DNA of 64,000 nucleotides from the NCBI RefSeq assembly GCF_001887595.1, contig NZ_CP017480.1, positions 558,001-622,000 of the forward strand, in the 5' to 3' direction. The notes beneath the pieces were generated by a model, which saw only the letters and a program-made list of their open reading frames with translations, was not told the DNA's origin and did no database searches. This DNA is from Luteibacter rhizovicinus DSM 16549 (GTDB lineage: Bacteria; Pseudomonadota; Gammaproteobacteria; Xanthomonadales; Rhodanobacteraceae). This document shows, piece by piece, positions 47,650-55,898 of this stretch (within the stretch, counting starts at the first letter, position 1; each line of letters starts with the position of its first letter). Made by a program: the position numbers and the translations under genes.

Positions 47650-47684
47650 GCGCGCAGCGCCAAAGGCCACGCCACCGCGCGCTT

Positions 47685-48476
47685 TCAGCCGCCCTCGCGC
47701 TTGACGCGAACCCACAACGCTTCCTGCTCGGCGAGCGGATAGGAAGCCAACGACCGCCCTTCCGACGCCGCGATCGCCTCCATCGCACGAAACCGGCGCT
47801 CGAACTTCGCGTTCGCTCCGCGCAGCGCACGCGACACATCCACCTTCGCATGCCGCGCCAGGTTCGCCGCGACAAAGAGCACATCGCCGATTTCGTCGGC
47901 GAGCCGCTCCTCGTCGGCACCGTTCTCGAACTCGTGCCTGACTTCTTCGATCTCTTCGACGATCTTGTCGAGCACCGGCCGATGATCGGGCCAGTCGAAG
48001 CCGACGTTGGCGGCGCGCTTCTGCAGCTTCACCGCACGCTGCCACTCCGGCAGGCCATGCGAAATGCCGGCCAGCGCACTGGCGTCTTCACCGCCCTTTG
48101 CTGCGCGCTCCTCGGCTTTCAGCCGATCCCAATCACGCGACTGCGCCGCCAGGTTTTCGTGCGTGACGTCTTCGAACACATGCGGATGACGACGGACCAT
48201 CTTGTCGCAAATGCCGGCGACCACATCACCGAAGGCGAAGTGACCTGCCTCTTCGGCCATGCGCGAATGGAACACCACCTGCAGAAGTAGATCGCCGAGC
48301 TCGTCGCGAAGGTCGACCATATCGTTGCGATCGATCGCATCGGCGACCTCGTACGCTTCCTCGATCGTATACGGCGCGATGGTCGCGAAGCTCTGCTTCA
48401 CGTCCCAGGGGCAACCGTTTTCCGGATCGCGCAGACGCGCCATGATCGCGATGAGTTCGTCCACGGGTCGCGTCAC
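47685..48476 (-). CDS. mazG: Nucleoside triphosphate pyrophosphohydrolase MazG
   Basis: Two-domain all-alpha NTP pyrophosphatase that cleans the nucleotide pool and affects (p)ppGpp levels. The N-terminal domain has LRDPENGCPWDVKQSF and the metal site EEAYEVADAIDRND with DLRDELGDLLLQVVFH. The C-terminal domain has EIEEVRHEFENGADEERLAD and DEIGDVLFVAANLARH. The length of 263 equals that of E. coli MazG. It starts with GTG at 48476, overlapping cysQ by GTGA. It is the last gene of a five-gene minus-strand operon that opens with gspN. Confidence 0.95.
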   Translation of the reverse strand: MTRPVDELIAIMARLRDPENGCPWDVKQSFATIAPYTIEEAYEVADAIDRNDMVDLRDELGDLLLQVVFHSRMAEEAGHFAFGDVVAGICDKMVRRHPHVFEDVTHENLAAQSRDWDRLKAEERAAKGGEDASALAGISHGLPEWQRAVKLQKRAANVGFDWPDHRPVLDKIVEEIEEVRHEFENGADEERLADEIGDVLFVAANLARHAKVDVSRALRGANAKFERRFRAMEAIAASEGRSLASYPLAEQEALWVRVKREGG

Positions 48477-49294
48477 GCGATGTCCTCCGGATCGATGAGA
48501 CGTGCTGCCCAGTCGATGGACGTATCACCGCAGGCAATGAATTCGGGATTGATCAGCGAATCACGCGTGTTGTAGCGAAATGGTCGGCCGGCAAGATCGA
48601 GCACGGCGCCGCCGGCTTCCTCCAGGACGCACTGTGCGGCAGCCGTATCCCACTCCGAGGTCGCACCCAGGCGCAGGTAGATGTCCGCATCGCCGCGCGC
48701 GATGACGCAAAACTTCAACGACGAGCCGAGCGCAAAGGTCTCGTGTTCGCCGAGGCGGTCGAGCAGGGTCGCCGCGCGCACGCCCGTATGCGACCGGCTT
48801 CCCGTCACGCGGAGCAGGCCAGTCGCGGGACGCGCGCGTATCGCGACCCGTTCGGCCGTGGGCGAGTTCTGCCGCCACGCACCGCAGCCCTGCGCTGCTG
48901 CGTAGAGGTCACCGGTGACCGGTGCGAGCACGACGCCGAGCACGCTGCGATGATCCTCGATCAGCGCGATGTTCACGCTGAACTCGCCATTGCGCTTGAC
49001 GAACTCGCGCGTGCCGTCGAGCGGATCGACCAGCCAGTAGCGACGCCAGGTGCGACGCTCGGACCAGGGCGCCGCCAGCGCTTCTTCGGAAATCACCGGC
49101 ACGCCAGGAGCGAGTTCGCGCAGGCCCTCTTCGATCACGCGTTGCGCAGCGAGATCCGCGGCAGTGACCGGCGAGTTGTCATCCTTGCAGATGACCTCGA
49201 AATCCTGCGCGTAGACGGCGAGGATCGCCTCGGCCGCGCGCTGCGCGATAGCGCAGACGGGGTCTAGCCAACGAGCGCAGGGTGCGGCGGTCAC
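48473..49294 (-). CDS. cysQ: 3'(2'),5'-bisphosphate nucleotidase CysQ
   Basis: Hydrolyses 3'-phosphoadenosine 5'-phosphate, the by-product of sulfate assimilation. An inositol-monophosphatase-fold enzyme of 273 residues with the metal sites VISEEALAAPW, WLVDPLDGTREFVKRNGEFS and EWDTAAAQCVLEEAGG. Sequence up to NSPTAERVAIRARP is as in the CysQ group. The GTG at 49294 overlaps the nudE stop by GTGA. A sister fold gene (hisN-like) lies two genes upstream. Confidence 0.93.
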   Translation of the reverse strand: MTAAPCARWLDPVCAIAQRAAEAILAVYAQDFEVICKDDNSPVTAADLAAQRVIEEGLRELAPGVPVISEEALAAPWSERRTWRRYWLVDPLDGTREFVKRNGEFSVNIALIEDHRSVLGVVLAPVTGDLYAAAQGCGAWRQNSPTAERVAIRARPATGLLRVTGSRSHTGVRAATLLDRLGEHETFALGSSLKFCVIARGDADIYLRLGATSEWDTAAAQCVLEEAGGAVLDLAGRPFRYNTRDSLINPEFIACGDTSIDWAARLIDPEDIA

Positions 49295-49848
49295 GTTGGC
49301 TTGTAGCGACCGGCGAGGTACTCGCGGGCCATGAAGAGTGCGGCAATGGATCGCCCTTCCGTGACATCGTCGCGGGCGAGCAGTTCGTGCAGGGCGTCCA
49401 TGCGCCAGGGCACCACTTCCAATTCTTCGGGCTCGTCGCCTTGCAGGCGCTCGGGGTACAGATCCTCGGCGAGCACGACGTAACCCAGGTGGGTCATGTA
49501 CGACGGCGATAAGGAGAGCGTCCCCAGGATCTTCAGCTTGCGCGCGCCGAAGCCTACCTCTTCCTTTAGTTCGCGGTCGGCGCCCTGCTCCGCGGTTTCA
49601 TCGCGATCGAGACGACCCTTGGGGACGCCCAGTTCGTAACGATCCACGCCGACGCCGTATTCGCGCACGAGAAGCACGGTTTCCGGATCGCGCATGGCGA
49701 CGATCAGGACCGCGCCGAAGCCGCCGCCCTTGAGGCGTTGGTAGGTACGGCGTTCGCCGTTGGAGAATTCCAGGTCCACCTCTTCGACGCGGCGGAAATG
49801 GCTGTCGGGCGCGTCGCGCGTCGCCAGGATCTTCGGACGTTTGTTCAT
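49291..49848 (-). CDS. nudE: ADP compounds hydrolase NudE
   Basis: A 185-residue Nudix hydrolase that splits ADP-ribose, NADH and Ap3A. The Nudix box is GRLDRDETAEQGADRELKEE followed by VGFG, and the tail SPSYMTHLGYVVLAEDLYPE, LQGDEPEELEVV, GRSIAALFMAREYL is the NudE pattern. It overlaps both neighbours by four bases. In related species nudE and cysQ are adjacent, which supports the assignment. Confidence 0.93.
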   Translation of the reverse strand: MNKRPKILATRDAPDSHFRRVEEVDLEFSNGERRTYQRLKGGGFGAVLIVAMRDPETVLLVREYGVGVDRYELGVPKGRLDRDETAEQGADRELKEEVGFGARKLKILGTLSLSPSYMTHLGYVVLAEDLYPERLQGDEPEELEVVPWRMDALHELLARDDVTEGRSIAALFMAREYLAGRYKPT

Positions 49849-50633
49849 CGGTCGATTGTAGCCCCGGTCAGTCTCGCCAGTGCCGCGGCATGGACGGCCG
49901 GCGTCCCTGCCAGCACGCTGCGTGTTTCCAGGCCGGGAGGCGCACCGTCGAGATCGGTGAAGACACCACCGGCCTCACGCACGATGACCGCCAGTGCGGC
50001 GATGTCGAGGATATTCACGTCGGACTCGATCACGAGGTCGAGCGCGCCCCGGGCGAGCAGGTGGTAATGACAGAAGTCGCCGTATCCGCGAATGCGATTG
50101 CTCTCGCGAATCATGGCCCCGAGCGCGTTCCAGCGCGCGTCGGCCGTGAGCGTCTTGACGTTGCCGGTGGAAATCGAGGCATCGGTCATCGATGCCGTGG
50201 CGGCAACGCGGACAGGCTCGCCATCGAGCCAGGCCCCGCGTCCGCGCACGGCCCACATGCGCTCGCCGTAGACAGGTGCCGAGGAGACGCCAAGCACGAG
50301 TTCGCCTCGATGCATCAGCGCGATCTGGGTCGAGAAGAACGGGGTCCGGCGAACGAAGCTCTTCGTCCCGTCGAGCGGATCGACCAGCCAGACGTACTCG
50401 CGCGACGTATCGTCCGCGCCGTACTCCTCGCCGTAGATACCCGCGTCGGGGAGTGCCTTGGCGAGGATCGCGCGGATGGCCATTTCGGCTTCGCGATCGG
50501 CAACGGTCACCGGGGTATCGTCGCCCTTGACGATGACGTCCACTCCCGTGCGCCAGTAATGCAGGATGATCTCCGCCGCGGCGCCGGCGGCGTCACGGGC
50601 GGCGGCGAGGGCCTTGTCGAGGGTGTCGGTCAT
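49845..50633 (-). CDS. Inositol-monophosphatase-family phosphatase, histidinol-phosphatase-like
   Basis: A 262-residue IMPase-fold enzyme. The metal sites are YGEEYGADD, VWLVDPLDGTKSFVRRTPFF and DILDIAALAVIVREAGGVFT. The general form YGDFCHYHLLARGALDLVIE and TDLDG near the end agree best with the HisN-type histidinol-phosphatase subgroup. A histidine-pathway role is inferred; another phosphomonoester substrate is possible. It is second of the gspN-mazG operon. Confidence 0.82.
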   Translation of the reverse strand: MTDTLDKALAAARDAAGAAAEIILHYWRTGVDVIVKGDDTPVTVADREAEMAIRAILAKALPDAGIYGEEYGADDTSREYVWLVDPLDGTKSFVRRTPFFSTQIALMHRGELVLGVSSAPVYGERMWAVRGRGAWLDGEPVRVAATASMTDASISTGNVKTLTADARWNALGAMIRESNRIRGYGDFCHYHLLARGALDLVIESDVNILDIAALAVIVREAGGVFTDLDGAPPGLETRSVLAGTPAVHAAALARLTGATIDR

Positions 50634-51406
50634 GGCGTCGTGATCGAGGGCGCGAGCCCCGCCTTGCGTTGAAGATTGACGGCGCCGTCGCGGCCCAGCG
50701 GGCCGAAACGCGCGATGAGATGGGACAATGCCGTGTCCTCGATGCGCGGCACCAGCCGACCATCGAGTCGCCAGCCCAGCGGAGTCGCGGCGAGCGCTGC
50801 GTGGACCAGCAACGAGCCCTGCCCATCGTCCGCGAGGGTCGCTCGCAGGATACCGCCCTGGCTGGCCGCCTTGAGCGCGATGCTCCCCAGGGTGATGTGG
50901 CCTTCGGGCGTCTTCACCGCGGCGGCGCGCCAGAGCACGTCCGCGTCCAGCGCGATGGGCCAGTTACCCTGCAGTTCGGCGCGCGGCACCTTGCCTTCGA
51001 TGACCCCGACGGGAATGAGCTCTGGCGGCAGCGCCGGACCGGTCAGCGCCGCGGCATCAAGGCGGAAGTCGATGCCGGTCCAGATCGAGTGATCCGGGTC
51101 GGGCCGCTCCAGGTGCCCCTGGAACCTGCCTGCACGGCCGTCCAGGTTCAGATCCAGATGCGTACGTCCGAGGATCGCATCGCGACCCAGACGCCAGGTC
51201 AAAGCCCCCAGCTCGCGTCCGTCGATGGTGGTGACCTTGCCGGCACGGCCGTTCCAGACGGTGCCGGAGACATCGCCGAGCACGAAGCCGTGCGCCCGGC
51301 GGGCCAGGAGGGATGCGGCCACGCCGGCGGGCATGAACCAGTAGAACAGGCCGGCGGCGAACGCCAGCAGGACGACGACCAGGCCGATCCGACGAAAACA
51401 CTTCAA
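50630..51406 (-). CDS. gspN: Type II secretion system protein N (GspN)
   Basis: A 258-residue inner-membrane protein of the T2SS. One N-terminal helix (RIGLVVVLLAFAAGLFYWFM) is followed by a beta-rich periplasmic domain with RAHGFVLGDVSGTVWNGRAG and LTWRLGRDAILGRTHLDLNL, the usual GspN features. It starts with TTG at 51406, supported by an AGGTGAGGTG ribosome-binding site; no ATG is in a suitable place. The rest of the T2SS is not in the window, and gspN opens an operon of phosphohydrolases instead. Confidence 0.82.
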   Translation of the reverse strand: MKCFRRIGLVVVLLAFAAGLFYWFMPAGVAASLLARRAHGFVLGDVSGTVWNGRAGKVTTIDGRELGALTWRLGRDAILGRTHLDLNLDGRAGRFQGHLERPDPDHSIWTGIDFRLDAAALTGPALPPELIPVGVIEGKVPRAELQGNWPIALDADVLWRAAAVKTPEGHITLGSIALKAASQGGILRATLADDGQGSLLVHAALAATPLGWRLDGRLVPRIEDTALSHLIARFGPLGRDGAVNLQRKAGLAPSITTP

Positions 51407-51461
51407 ACGATCACCTCACCTGCGACTTGAGGACCGGACGGCAGGGGGAGATCATGGGCGG

Positions 51462-52832
51462 ATGACCGATGCCCTTTTCGCTCCACCGGCAGCCGACACG
51501 CTCGTCGCGCGCGACCGATCCGTCCTCTGGCACCCGTGCACCCAGATGCACGACCACGAAACCCTGCCCATGGTACCCGTGGTACGCGGCGAAGGGGCAT
51601 GGCTGGTCGGCGCGGATGGCAAACGCTACCTCGACGCCGTCAGTTCCTGGTGGACCAACCTGTTCGGGCACGCGGAGCCGCGCATCGGCGCCGCCCTGAA
51701 AGACCAGCTCGACCGCCTCGAGCACGTGATCTTCGCGGGCTTCACGCATGAACCGGCGGTCGAACTCGCCGAGGAGCTGGTCCGGATCACCCCGAAGGGT
51801 CTGGATCGCGTCTTCCTGGCCGACAACGGCTCGGCCGCGATCGAAGTCGCGCTGAAGATGAGCTTCCACTACTGGCTCAACCAGGGCCATGGCGAGAAGA
51901 CCCGCTTCATCGCGCTCACCGGCAGCTACCACGGCGAGACACTGGGTGCCCTCTCGGTCAGCGATGTCGCGCTTTACCGCAAGACCTATGCGCCCCTGTT
52001 GCTGACGCCGGAGCTGGCGCCCTCGCCCGACACCTACGAAGGCGAGCCGGGCGAAACACCGAAGGACATCGCGATACGGCGCCTTGGCGAGATGCGCAGC
52101 CTGCTCGAACGGCACGCGCACGAAACCTGCGCGGTCATCGTCGAACCCCTGGTGCAATGTGCCGGCGGCATGCGCATGTACGACGCCTCGTACCTCACCG
52201 GCCTGCGCGCACTCTGCGACGAGTTCCAGGTGCATTTCATCGCCGACGAAATCGCCGTGGGCTTCGGTCGCACCGGCACCTTGTTCGCCTGCGAACAGGC
52301 AGGTATCTCCCCGGACTTCATGTGCCTGTCCAAGGGACTGACCGGTGGCTTCATGGCACTCTCCGCTGTCGTCACCACGAACGATGTCTACCAGGCCTTC
52401 TACGCCGAATACGCGGCGGGCAAGGCCTTCCTGCATTCGCACAGCTACACCGGCAATCCGCTGGCCTGCCGTGCCGCCACCGCCACGATGAAGATCTTCC
52501 GCGACGACCCGGTGCTCGAGCGCAATCGCGTGCTCGCGGCGCATATGGCGAAGCGGATCGCCCCGTTGGTCGATCATCCGCATGTCGCCGACGTCCGCCA
52601 GACCGGGATGATCGCGGCCATCGAACTGGTCGCCGACAAGAAGACCCGCGCGCCCTTCCCCGCCGCGGATCGCCGTGGCCTGCGCGTCTATCGCCATGGA
52701 CTCGAGCACGGCGCCTTGCTGCGGCCGCTCGGCAACATCGTGTACTTCATGCCGCCCTACGTCATCACCGAGCGCGAGATCGACTTCATGGTCGAGACCG
52801 CGATGGCGGGCATCGAAAAGGCCGTGCGCTAG
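51462..52832 (+). CDS. bioA: Adenosylmethionine-8-amino-7-oxononanoate aminotransferase BioA
   Basis: PLP enzyme of biotin synthesis that makes 7,8-diaminopelargonate with SAM as amino donor. The 456 residues include the N-terminal LWHPCTQMHDHETLPMVPVV, typical of BioA, DGKRYLDAVSSWWTNLFGHA, DNGSAAIEVALKMSFHYW, FIADEIAVGFGRTG, and the PLP lysine in CLSKGLTGGFMALSAVVTT. GGGGGAG upstream supports the ATG at 51462. It diverges from gspN. The last four bases overlap the convergent isomerase gene. Confidence 0.95.
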   Translation: MTDALFAPPAADTLVARDRSVLWHPCTQMHDHETLPMVPVVRGEGAWLVGADGKRYLDAVSSWWTNLFGHAEPRIGAALKDQLDRLEHVIFAGFTHEPAVELAEELVRITPKGLDRVFLADNGSAAIEVALKMSFHYWLNQGHGEKTRFIALTGSYHGETLGALSVSDVALYRKTYAPLLLTPELAPSPDTYEGEPGETPKDIAIRRLGEMRSLLERHAHETCAVIVEPLVQCAGGMRMYDASYLTGLRALCDEFQVHFIADEIAVGFGRTGTLFACEQAGISPDFMCLSKGLTGGFMALSAVVTTNDVYQAFYAEYAAGKAFLHSHSYTGNPLACRAATATMKIFRDDPVLERNRVLAAHMAKRIAPLVDHPHVADVRQTGMIAAIELVADKKTRAPFPAADRRGLRVYRHGLEHGALLRPLGNIVYFMPPYVITEREIDFMVETAMAGIEKAVR

Positions 52833-53455
52833 ATACGCGACAGCCCCACCGGGAGATCGCCCAGCCGGGCCATCTCCGGGTCGTCGAACAGATCGGGATG
52901 AGCGAGGAAGTCCATGGCGAAATCGTGGGCGTCCGCACCCCAGAACAATTCGCTGCCGATGGCCAGCGTCGGCACGCCGAACACCCGTTGCTGCATGGCC
53001 AGCTCGAAGTTGGCCTGCAGCGAGGCCTTGACCTCGGGCGTCGACAACGCGGCACGCACATCGGCGATCCCCAGCGAGGCCGCCAGGGGTGCAAGGGCCT
53101 CCGCCGTATCCGCCGCGCGTCCGTGGGCCCAGATCCATTCGAAGATCGCACCCACCGCTTCGACGGTGCCGCCCGCCGCGATGCACAGCCGCAGGGCCGG
53201 CAGCGGATTGAAGGGATGGGTCGGCGGAAACCTCAACGGCACATTGGCCTGGCGCGCCCGCCACAGGGCATAGCGGTAAGTGAACTCGCGCTTGCCGTCG
53301 ATCTCCGCCGGGCCGCGCTGCTCCATCTGCTTGAGCAGGGCACCGAACAGGATCGGCCGTAGCGACACGTCCCGGGTCTTGCACAGCTCGCGCACCGCCG
53401 GCCACTGCAGCCAGCTGAACATGGAAACGAAATCGAAGTACCAGGCGATCGGCAT
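52829..53455 (-). CDS. DsbA-family 2-hydroxychromene-2-carboxylate isomerase
   Basis: A 208-residue protein with the kappa-class GST / DsbA fold: WYFDFVSMFSWLQWPAVREL with a Ser in place of the CxxC catalytic pair, THPFNPLPALRLCIAA, and FGVPTLAIGSELFWGADAHD. Proteins of this type isomerise 2-hydroxychromene-2-carboxylate in naphthalene breakdown or act as GSH-dependent isomerases of unknown substrate. No aromatic pathway lies nearby, so the substrate is open. MPIAWYF at 53455 was chosen as start. Confidence 0.85.
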   Translation of the reverse strand: MPIAWYFDFVSMFSWLQWPAVRELCKTRDVSLRPILFGALLKQMEQRGPAEIDGKREFTYRYALWRARQANVPLRFPPTHPFNPLPALRLCIAAGGTVEAVGAIFEWIWAHGRAADTAEALAPLAASLGIADVRAALSTPEVKASLQANFELAMQQRVFGVPTLAIGSELFWGADAHDFAMDFLAHPDLFDDPEMARLGDLPVGLSRI

Positions 53456-53539
53456 GCACGCGGCTCCGTCGTGAATAGCTTGACGATAGCGAGGCCCGCC
53501 GCTCGCTACAATGGACATTCCGTGACACGAGACTCATTC

Positions 53540-54274
53540 ATGCGAACGATCCGCATCCATGTTGACACGCCGCTGGCCAGTGGCCGTGAGGTCACCCTGC
53601 CCGCCCAGGCCGGCGAGCACGTGGCCCGCGTGCTGCGTATGGAGGTCGGCGCGCCCGTGGTGCTGTTTGCTGGCGACGACGGCATGGAGTTCGACGCGAC
53701 GCTGGCGTCGGTCGGCAAGCGCGAGGTGGTCGCCTCGGTCGGCGAAGGCCGTGTGGTCGCCAACGAATCGCCCCTGTCGCTCACCCTCGTCCAGGGCGTC
53801 GCCCGCGGCGAGAAGATGGACCTGATCGTGCAGAAGGCAACCGAGCTCGGCATCGCCCGCATCGTCCCGGTCCTGACGGAACGCTCGGAAGTGAAACTGG
53901 ACGCCGCCCGCAGCGAAAAGCGACTCGCTCACTGGCGCGCGGTGGCGTCGAGCGCGTGCGAGCAATCGGGCCGGGCGCGCGTGCCGGTGATCGAGGCGGC
54001 CCAGCCGTTGGCGGCGTGGCTCGGTTCACTGGGCGAAGGCGGCCCCATGCGTCTGGCCTTGCTGCCCGAGGGCGCGAAGCGTCCCGGCGAACTCCAGCTG
54101 AGCGGCACCGCCATCCTCGCCATCGGCCCTGAAGGTGGATTCGGCGAGCGCGATCGCGCGGCGCTGGATGCCGCCGGTTTCATCGGACTGAAGCTCGGTC
54201 CGCGCATCCTGCGTACCGAAACCGCCGGCCTCGCCGCGATTGCGGCGCTGCAAGCCCTCTACGGCGATATGTAG
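53540..54274 (+). CDS. rsmE: 16S rRNA (uracil1498-N3)-methyltransferase RsmE
   Basis: A 244-residue SPOUT methyltransferase. A PUA-like N-terminal domain (GEHVARVLRMEVGAPVVLFA) precedes the knot domain: QGVARGEKMDLIVQKATELG, IVPVLTERSEVKL, ASSACEQSGRARVPVI and the knot AIGPEGGFGERDRAALDAAG with LGPRILRTETAGLAA. MRTIRIHVD at 53540 is the family start. It diverges from the isomerase gene with 84 bases between. Confidence 0.95.
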   Translation: MRTIRIHVDTPLASGREVTLPAQAGEHVARVLRMEVGAPVVLFAGDDGMEFDATLASVGKREVVASVGEGRVVANESPLSLTLVQGVARGEKMDLIVQKATELGIARIVPVLTERSEVKLDAARSEKRLAHWRAVASSACEQSGRARVPVIEAAQPLAAWLGSLGEGGPMRLALLPEGAKRPGELQLSGTAILAIGPEGGFGERDRAALDAAGFIGLKLGPRILRTETAGLAAIAALQALYGDM

Positions 54275-54279
54275 AGGTC

Positions 54280-54387
54280 TTGTGGGAGCCGATTCATCGG
54301 CGACTGTGGGAGCCGATTCATCGGCGATGGGTGCTCGCCGTAACCTGGCCCGCTACCGCGGGATCGCCGATGAATCGGCTCCCACAA
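54280..54387. repeat. REP triplet: two direct units and one inverted
   Basis: Two tandem copies of TGTGGGAGCCGATTCATCGG lie at 54281 and 54305, with the inverted unit CGCCGATGAATCGGCTCCCA after a linker containing CCCGCTACCGCGGG. This linker matches the one at 7100-7221. It fills the gap between convergent rsmE and the aldo/keto reductase gene. Confidence 0.85.
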
Positions 54388-54400
54388 CAGCCAACAACAC

Positions 54401-54430
54401 GGTCAGGACGCGGTCAGGACGCGGTCAGGG
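54401..54430. repeat. 11-bp tandem repeat at the 3' end of the aldo/keto reductase gene
   Basis: GGTCAGGACGC is repeated 2.7 times. The stop codon of the reductase lies within the second unit, so the copies just beyond the stop look like a short slippage duplication. Confidence 0.7.
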
Positions 54431-55388
54431 CCTTGTCGATCCGGCGCATCACGGCATCGTCGAACAACGCGACCGCGTCGAGCGCCTTCAGGTTTTCTTC
54501 CAGCTGCGCCGTCTTGCTCGCACCGAGGATGACGGTCGAAACGTGCGGATTCTTCAGGCACCAGGCGAGCGAGAAGCGCGCCATCGGCAGACCGAGGTCG
54601 GCAGCAATCGGTGCCAGCGCGCGAACCGCCTTCAACTTCGCACCGTCGTCTTCAAGAAGCGCATCGCGCAACCACGCGTTGCCGGGTTGCCCGAGCCGCG
54701 AATCGCCGGGCACGCCGTCGTTGTACTTGCCGGTGAGCAGACCCGACGCCAGCGGCGACCAGATCGTCGTACCCATGCCGTATTGCTCGTACAGCGATCC
54801 GTACTCGCGCTCGACGCGCTCACGATGCAGCAGGTTGTACTGCGGCTGCTCCATCGACGGCGCGATGAGATGGTTGTCGCGGGCGACACGATGCGCTTCG
54901 GCGATGAGCTCGGCCGGCCATTCGCTCGTGCCCCAGTAGAGCACCTTGCCCTGGCGAATCAGCGTATCCATCGCCCACACGGTTTCCAGCACCGGCGTAT
55001 CCGGGTCGGGGCGATGGCAGAAGTACATGTCCAGGTAGTCGACGCGAAGCCGCTCGAGTGCCTGGTGGCAGGCGTCGAAAACGTGCTTGCGAGAAAGACC
55101 GCGCTGCGTTGGTTTCGGATCGGTAACGGCACCGAAATACACCTTGCTCGACACGCAGTACGCATCGCGCGGCAAGCGCAGGTCGGCGATCACATCGCCC
55201 ATCAAGCGCTCAGCATCGCCTGCGTTGTACGTCTCGGCGTTGTCGAAGAAGTTGACCCCGTTGTCGTAGGCCAGCGCGATCAGGTCACGCGCTTCGGAGC
55301 GGCCGACCTGGCGCCCGAAGGTGACCCACGCGCCATACGACAGCGCGGAAATCTTCAGGCCGGTTGAACCCAGGCGACGGTATTCCAT
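54414..55388 (-). CDS. Aldo/keto reductase (Kv-beta / AKR6-like)
   Basis: A 324-residue NADPH-dependent TIM-barrel reductase. The catalytic residues are visible: Asp in NFFDNAETYN with Tyr, Lys in VSSKVYFG, and the His region MYFCHRPDPDTP. The cofactor part ends with VILGASKTAQLEENLKAL. The pattern and length fit the Kv-beta/YghZ group, which reduces small aldehydes such as methylglyoxal. It lies 9 bases downstream of pgpA on the opposite end of that strand's transcript, so it may be part of the rib-nusB-thiL transcript. Confidence 0.88.
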   Translation of the reverse strand: MEYRRLGSTGLKISALSYGAWVTFGRQVGRSEARDLIALAYDNGVNFFDNAETYNAGDAERLMGDVIADLRLPRDAYCVSSKVYFGAVTDPKPTQRGLSRKHVFDACHQALERLRVDYLDMYFCHRPDPDTPVLETVWAMDTLIRQGKVLYWGTSEWPAELIAEAHRVARDNHLIAPSMEQPQYNLLHRERVEREYGSLYEQYGMGTTIWSPLASGLLTGKYNDGVPGDSRLGQPGNAWLRDALLEDDGAKLKAVRALAPIAADLGLPMARFSLAWCLKNPHVSTVILGASKTAQLEENLKALDAVALFDDAVMRRIDKALTAS

Positions 55389-55397
55389 GGCGATTCC

Positions 55398-55898
55398 TTA
55401 GCGAACGATCAACAGGACCAGATAGAGGACGATGCCGGCGAAAAGTCCGGCAATCACATCATCGAGCATGACGCCGAGGCCGCCTTTCACGCGTCGGTCG
55501 AACCACGCGATCGGCCACGGCTTCCACACGTCGAAAAGACGAAACAGGGCAAAGCCGAGAATGACGGCCCACCACGGTGCAACCAGCGCGGGCAGGAGCG
55601 TGATCCAGAGCCCGACGAATTCGTCCCACACCAGGCTGCGATGATCGTCGACGCCAAGGATGCGCCCGGCCACGTGACAGGCCCATACACCGATCACGAA
55701 GGCGACGACGATGACAGCGATCCACGCGGGCACGGAAAGGCCGCGCAGGAGCAACCAAGGCACGATAGCGGCGAGTGAACCGAACGTCCCCTGCGCCTTC
55801 GGCGCAAAGCCCGATCCGAAACCGCAGGCGATCCACCCCGCCGGCGACGCCATCAGGCGACGGCGGTCTGCGGGATCGAGGACGTATTTCGTGCTCAT
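55398..55898 (-). CDS. pgpA: Phosphatidylglycerophosphatase A
   Basis: A 166-residue inner-membrane phosphatase that makes phosphatidylglycerol. The family segments are ASPAGWIACGFGSGFAPKAQ, GTFGSLAAIVPWLLL, DDHRSLVWDEFVGLWITLLP and FDRRVKGGLGVMLDDVIAGL, with the conserved Asp/Glu residues. The ATG at 55898 overlaps the thiL stop by ATGA, the normal thiL-pgpA arrangement. Confidence 0.94.
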   Translation of the reverse strand: MSTKYVLDPADRRRLMASPAGWIACGFGSGFAPKAQGTFGSLAAIVPWLLLRGLSVPAWIAVIVVAFVIGVWACHVAGRILGVDDHRSLVWDEFVGLWITLLPALVAPWWAVILGFALFRLFDVWKPWPIAWFDRRVKGGLGVMLDDVIAGLFAGIVLYLVLLIVR

